Shown in pieces: positions 62,978-64,000 of a stretch of 64,000 nucleotides of DNA (position 1 is the stretch's first letter; each line of letters begins with the position of its first letter). Where the stretch lies: the NCBI RefSeq assembly GCF_000613185.1, contig NZ_CCBB010000003.1, positions 1,674,001-1,738,000 of the forward strand. Direction: 5' to 3'. Position numbers and translations under genes: made by a program. The notes below the pieces were generated by a model that was not told the DNA's origin, did not search any database, and was given only the letters and a program-made list of their open reading frames with translations. Source of the DNA: Mycolicibacterium cosmeticum. Lineage in GTDB: Bacteria > Actinomycetota > Actinomycetes > Mycobacteriales > Mycobacteriaceae.

Positions 62978-63976
62978 TCAGGCCGGCGGCGCGGGCGCCT
63001 TGGCGAACGTGGTGTCACCCACCAGTGCCGCGGCATTCGCCTTGTCGACCAAACCGGTTCCGGCGTCGATGAATTCGGGGACCGATTCGCCCTTGGCGAC
63101 CTTCACGGCGGTCTGCACGGCGAGCTGGCCCTCGGTGTTGGGATCGTTGAGCGCGGTGGCCACGTACTGGTTGCCACCGGCGATGGCGCGCACGGCCTCC
63201 ATCAGCCCGTCGACACCGAACACCAACACGTCACGGCGGTTGTTCTCGTCGAGCACCTGCAGCGCGCCCAGCGCCATGTCGTCGTTCTGGGCGTACACGG
63301 CCTTCACATCCGGGTGGGCCTGCAGCAGATCCTGCATCGCGGTGACCGCCTTGGACCGGATGTAGTCACAGTAGGGGCCGTCGATCACGCTGATGTTGGG
63401 CCGGCCCGCCACCGCGGCGGCGAAACCGTCGTGACGATCGCGGGCCACGGCGCCACCGGCGTCGCCCTGGATCTCGATGATCTTGCCGCCGGTCGGACCC
63501 AGCGCCGCCACCGCGGCCTCGCCCACCGTCTGGCCCATCGCCTTGTTGTCCCGTCCGACGAATGCCGCCGCGCCGTTCTCGACGGGCCGGTCGACGGTGA
63601 CCACCTTGATGCCCGCGGCCGCCGCGGCGGCCATGGACGGGGCGACGCCCTTGGGGTCGACGGGATTGATCACCAGCACGTTGATGCCGCGGGTGATGAG
63701 GTCTTGGACGTCGTTGTTCTGTTTGGTGACATCCCCGTTGGCGTCGGCGAAGAAGAGCTGGTTGCCGTCCCGCTCGGCGGTCTGCTTGGCAGCATCGGTG
63801 AGCGCGACGTAGAAGGGGCTCTGCTGGGTGGCCTGGCTGAACCCGATCTTGATGGGCCCGTCACCCGTCGCGCCGCCACCGCCGGTGCCCTTGTCGCCGG
63901 GCATCGTGCAGGCGGCCGAACCGATCACCGTGGTCGCCGCGATGGCCACCGCCGCCGCCACCCTTGCCAGTCTCAT
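62978..63976 (-). CDS. CUT2-type sugar-binding lipoprotein (RbsB-like)
   Basis: The 332-aa protein has a lipoprotein signal ending in GSAAC (Cys23), a Gly-rich linker, and the periplasmic-binding fold of ribose/xylose-type binding proteins: IKIGFSQATQQSPFYVALTDAAKQTAE, DVQDLITRGINVLVINPVDP, VVTVDRPVENG, IIEIQGDAGGAVARDRHDGF, VYAQNDDMALGALQVL. The Asp/Arg pattern (VDRP, NDD) is typical of pentose or polyol binding. ATG 63974-63976 follows GGAGGAGCG. It is the first gene of the minus-strand operon; the promoter lies mostly beyond the window. Confidence 0.94.
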   Translation of the reverse strand: MRLARVAAAVAIAATTVIGSAACTMPGDKGTGGGGATGDGPIKIGFSQATQQSPFYVALTDAAKQTAERDGNQLFFADANGDVTKQNNDVQDLITRGINVLVINPVDPKGVAPSMAAAAAAGIKVVTVDRPVENGAAAFVGRDNKAMGQTVGEAAVAALGPTGGKIIEIQGDAGGAVARDRHDGFAAAVAGRPNISVIDGPYCDYIRSKAVTAMQDLLQAHPDVKAVYAQNDDMALGALQVLDENNRRDVLVFGVDGLMEAVRAIAGGNQYVATALNDPNTEGQLAVQTAVKVAKGESVPEFIDAGTGLVDKANAAALVGDTTFAKAPAPPA

Positions 63977-64000
63977 CGCTCCTCCTAACGTGCGCCTCGT

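Overview
This is a gene-dense, GC-rich window (I see no stretch longer than about 200 bases without a gene) from a mycobacterium, most likely a fast-growing environmental Mycolicibacterium-type species. The evidence is gene order. From about 8.6 kb to 56.1 kb it follows, in reverse orientation, the Mycobacterium tuberculosis block Rv2876 to Rv2836c: DUF2631, mpt83, dxr, rip1, ispG, GNAT, penicillin-binding lipoprotein, map, glnA4, GATase, aldC, SDR, nicT, mtr, hydrolase, mqo, GNAT, Mg-chelatase, cobO, cobB, cysG, efpA, proS, Rv2844/Rv2843-like genes, rimP, nusA, ylxR, infB, rbfA, nrnA and dinF. Mycothione reductase and MPT83 are actinobacterial or mycobacterial markers. I recognised genes from memory of these families, not by a search.

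Layout. (1) 1-8.6 kb, accessory: a partial GH3 glycosidase, a cytochrome P450, a tandem-DUF427 protein, an unrecognised protein, DUF2631, an amino-acid permease, a PuuE-type allantoinase, and a divergent unit of a SigI/ECF41-like sigma factor facing an NmrA-type and an F420-type oxidoreductase. (2) 8.6-19.4 kb, core: mpt83, the isoprenoid genes dxr and ispG flanking the site-2 protease rip1, a GNAT, a penicillin-binding lipoprotein, map and cobQ. (3) 19.4-33.2 kb, mixed: a small stress cassette (usfY-like, DUF3140, a 53-aa protein) behind a SigF-type promoter; an amine gamma-glutamylation pathway (permease, glnA4, GATase, aldehyde dehydrogenase, SDR, FadR-type regulator); an ArsR regulator, a methyltransferase and the Ni/Co transporter nicT; mycothione reductase. 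(4) 33.3-40.4 kb: mqo and the corrinoid genes (Mg/Co-chelatase-like protein, cobO, cobB, cysG). (5) 40.4-47.3 kb: two EfpA-type exporters flanking a membrane esterase, a degenerate PCD-VOC fusion, and proS. (6) 47.3-56.1 kb: two small secreted or ferritin-like genes, then the translation operon rimP-nusA-ylxR-infB-rbfA-nrnA-dinF. (7) 56.1-64 kb, accessory: a minus-strand sugar or polyol operon with a CUT2 ABC transporter, zinc dehydrogenase, FGGY kinase, SorC regulator and DeoC aldolase.

The functional links are: NicT cobalt uptake with the cob genes and cobQ; dxr and ispG in one isoprenoid operon; the glnA4 cluster as a Puu-like amine pathway; and the terminal operon as an uptake-oxidation-phosphorylation-aldol cleavage route for an unknown pentose or polyol. 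A regulatory theme recurs: at least eleven start codons sit exactly six bases after a TANNNT hexamer, the signature of leaderless transcription. No tRNA, rRNA, CRISPR array, insertion sequence or prophage was seen.
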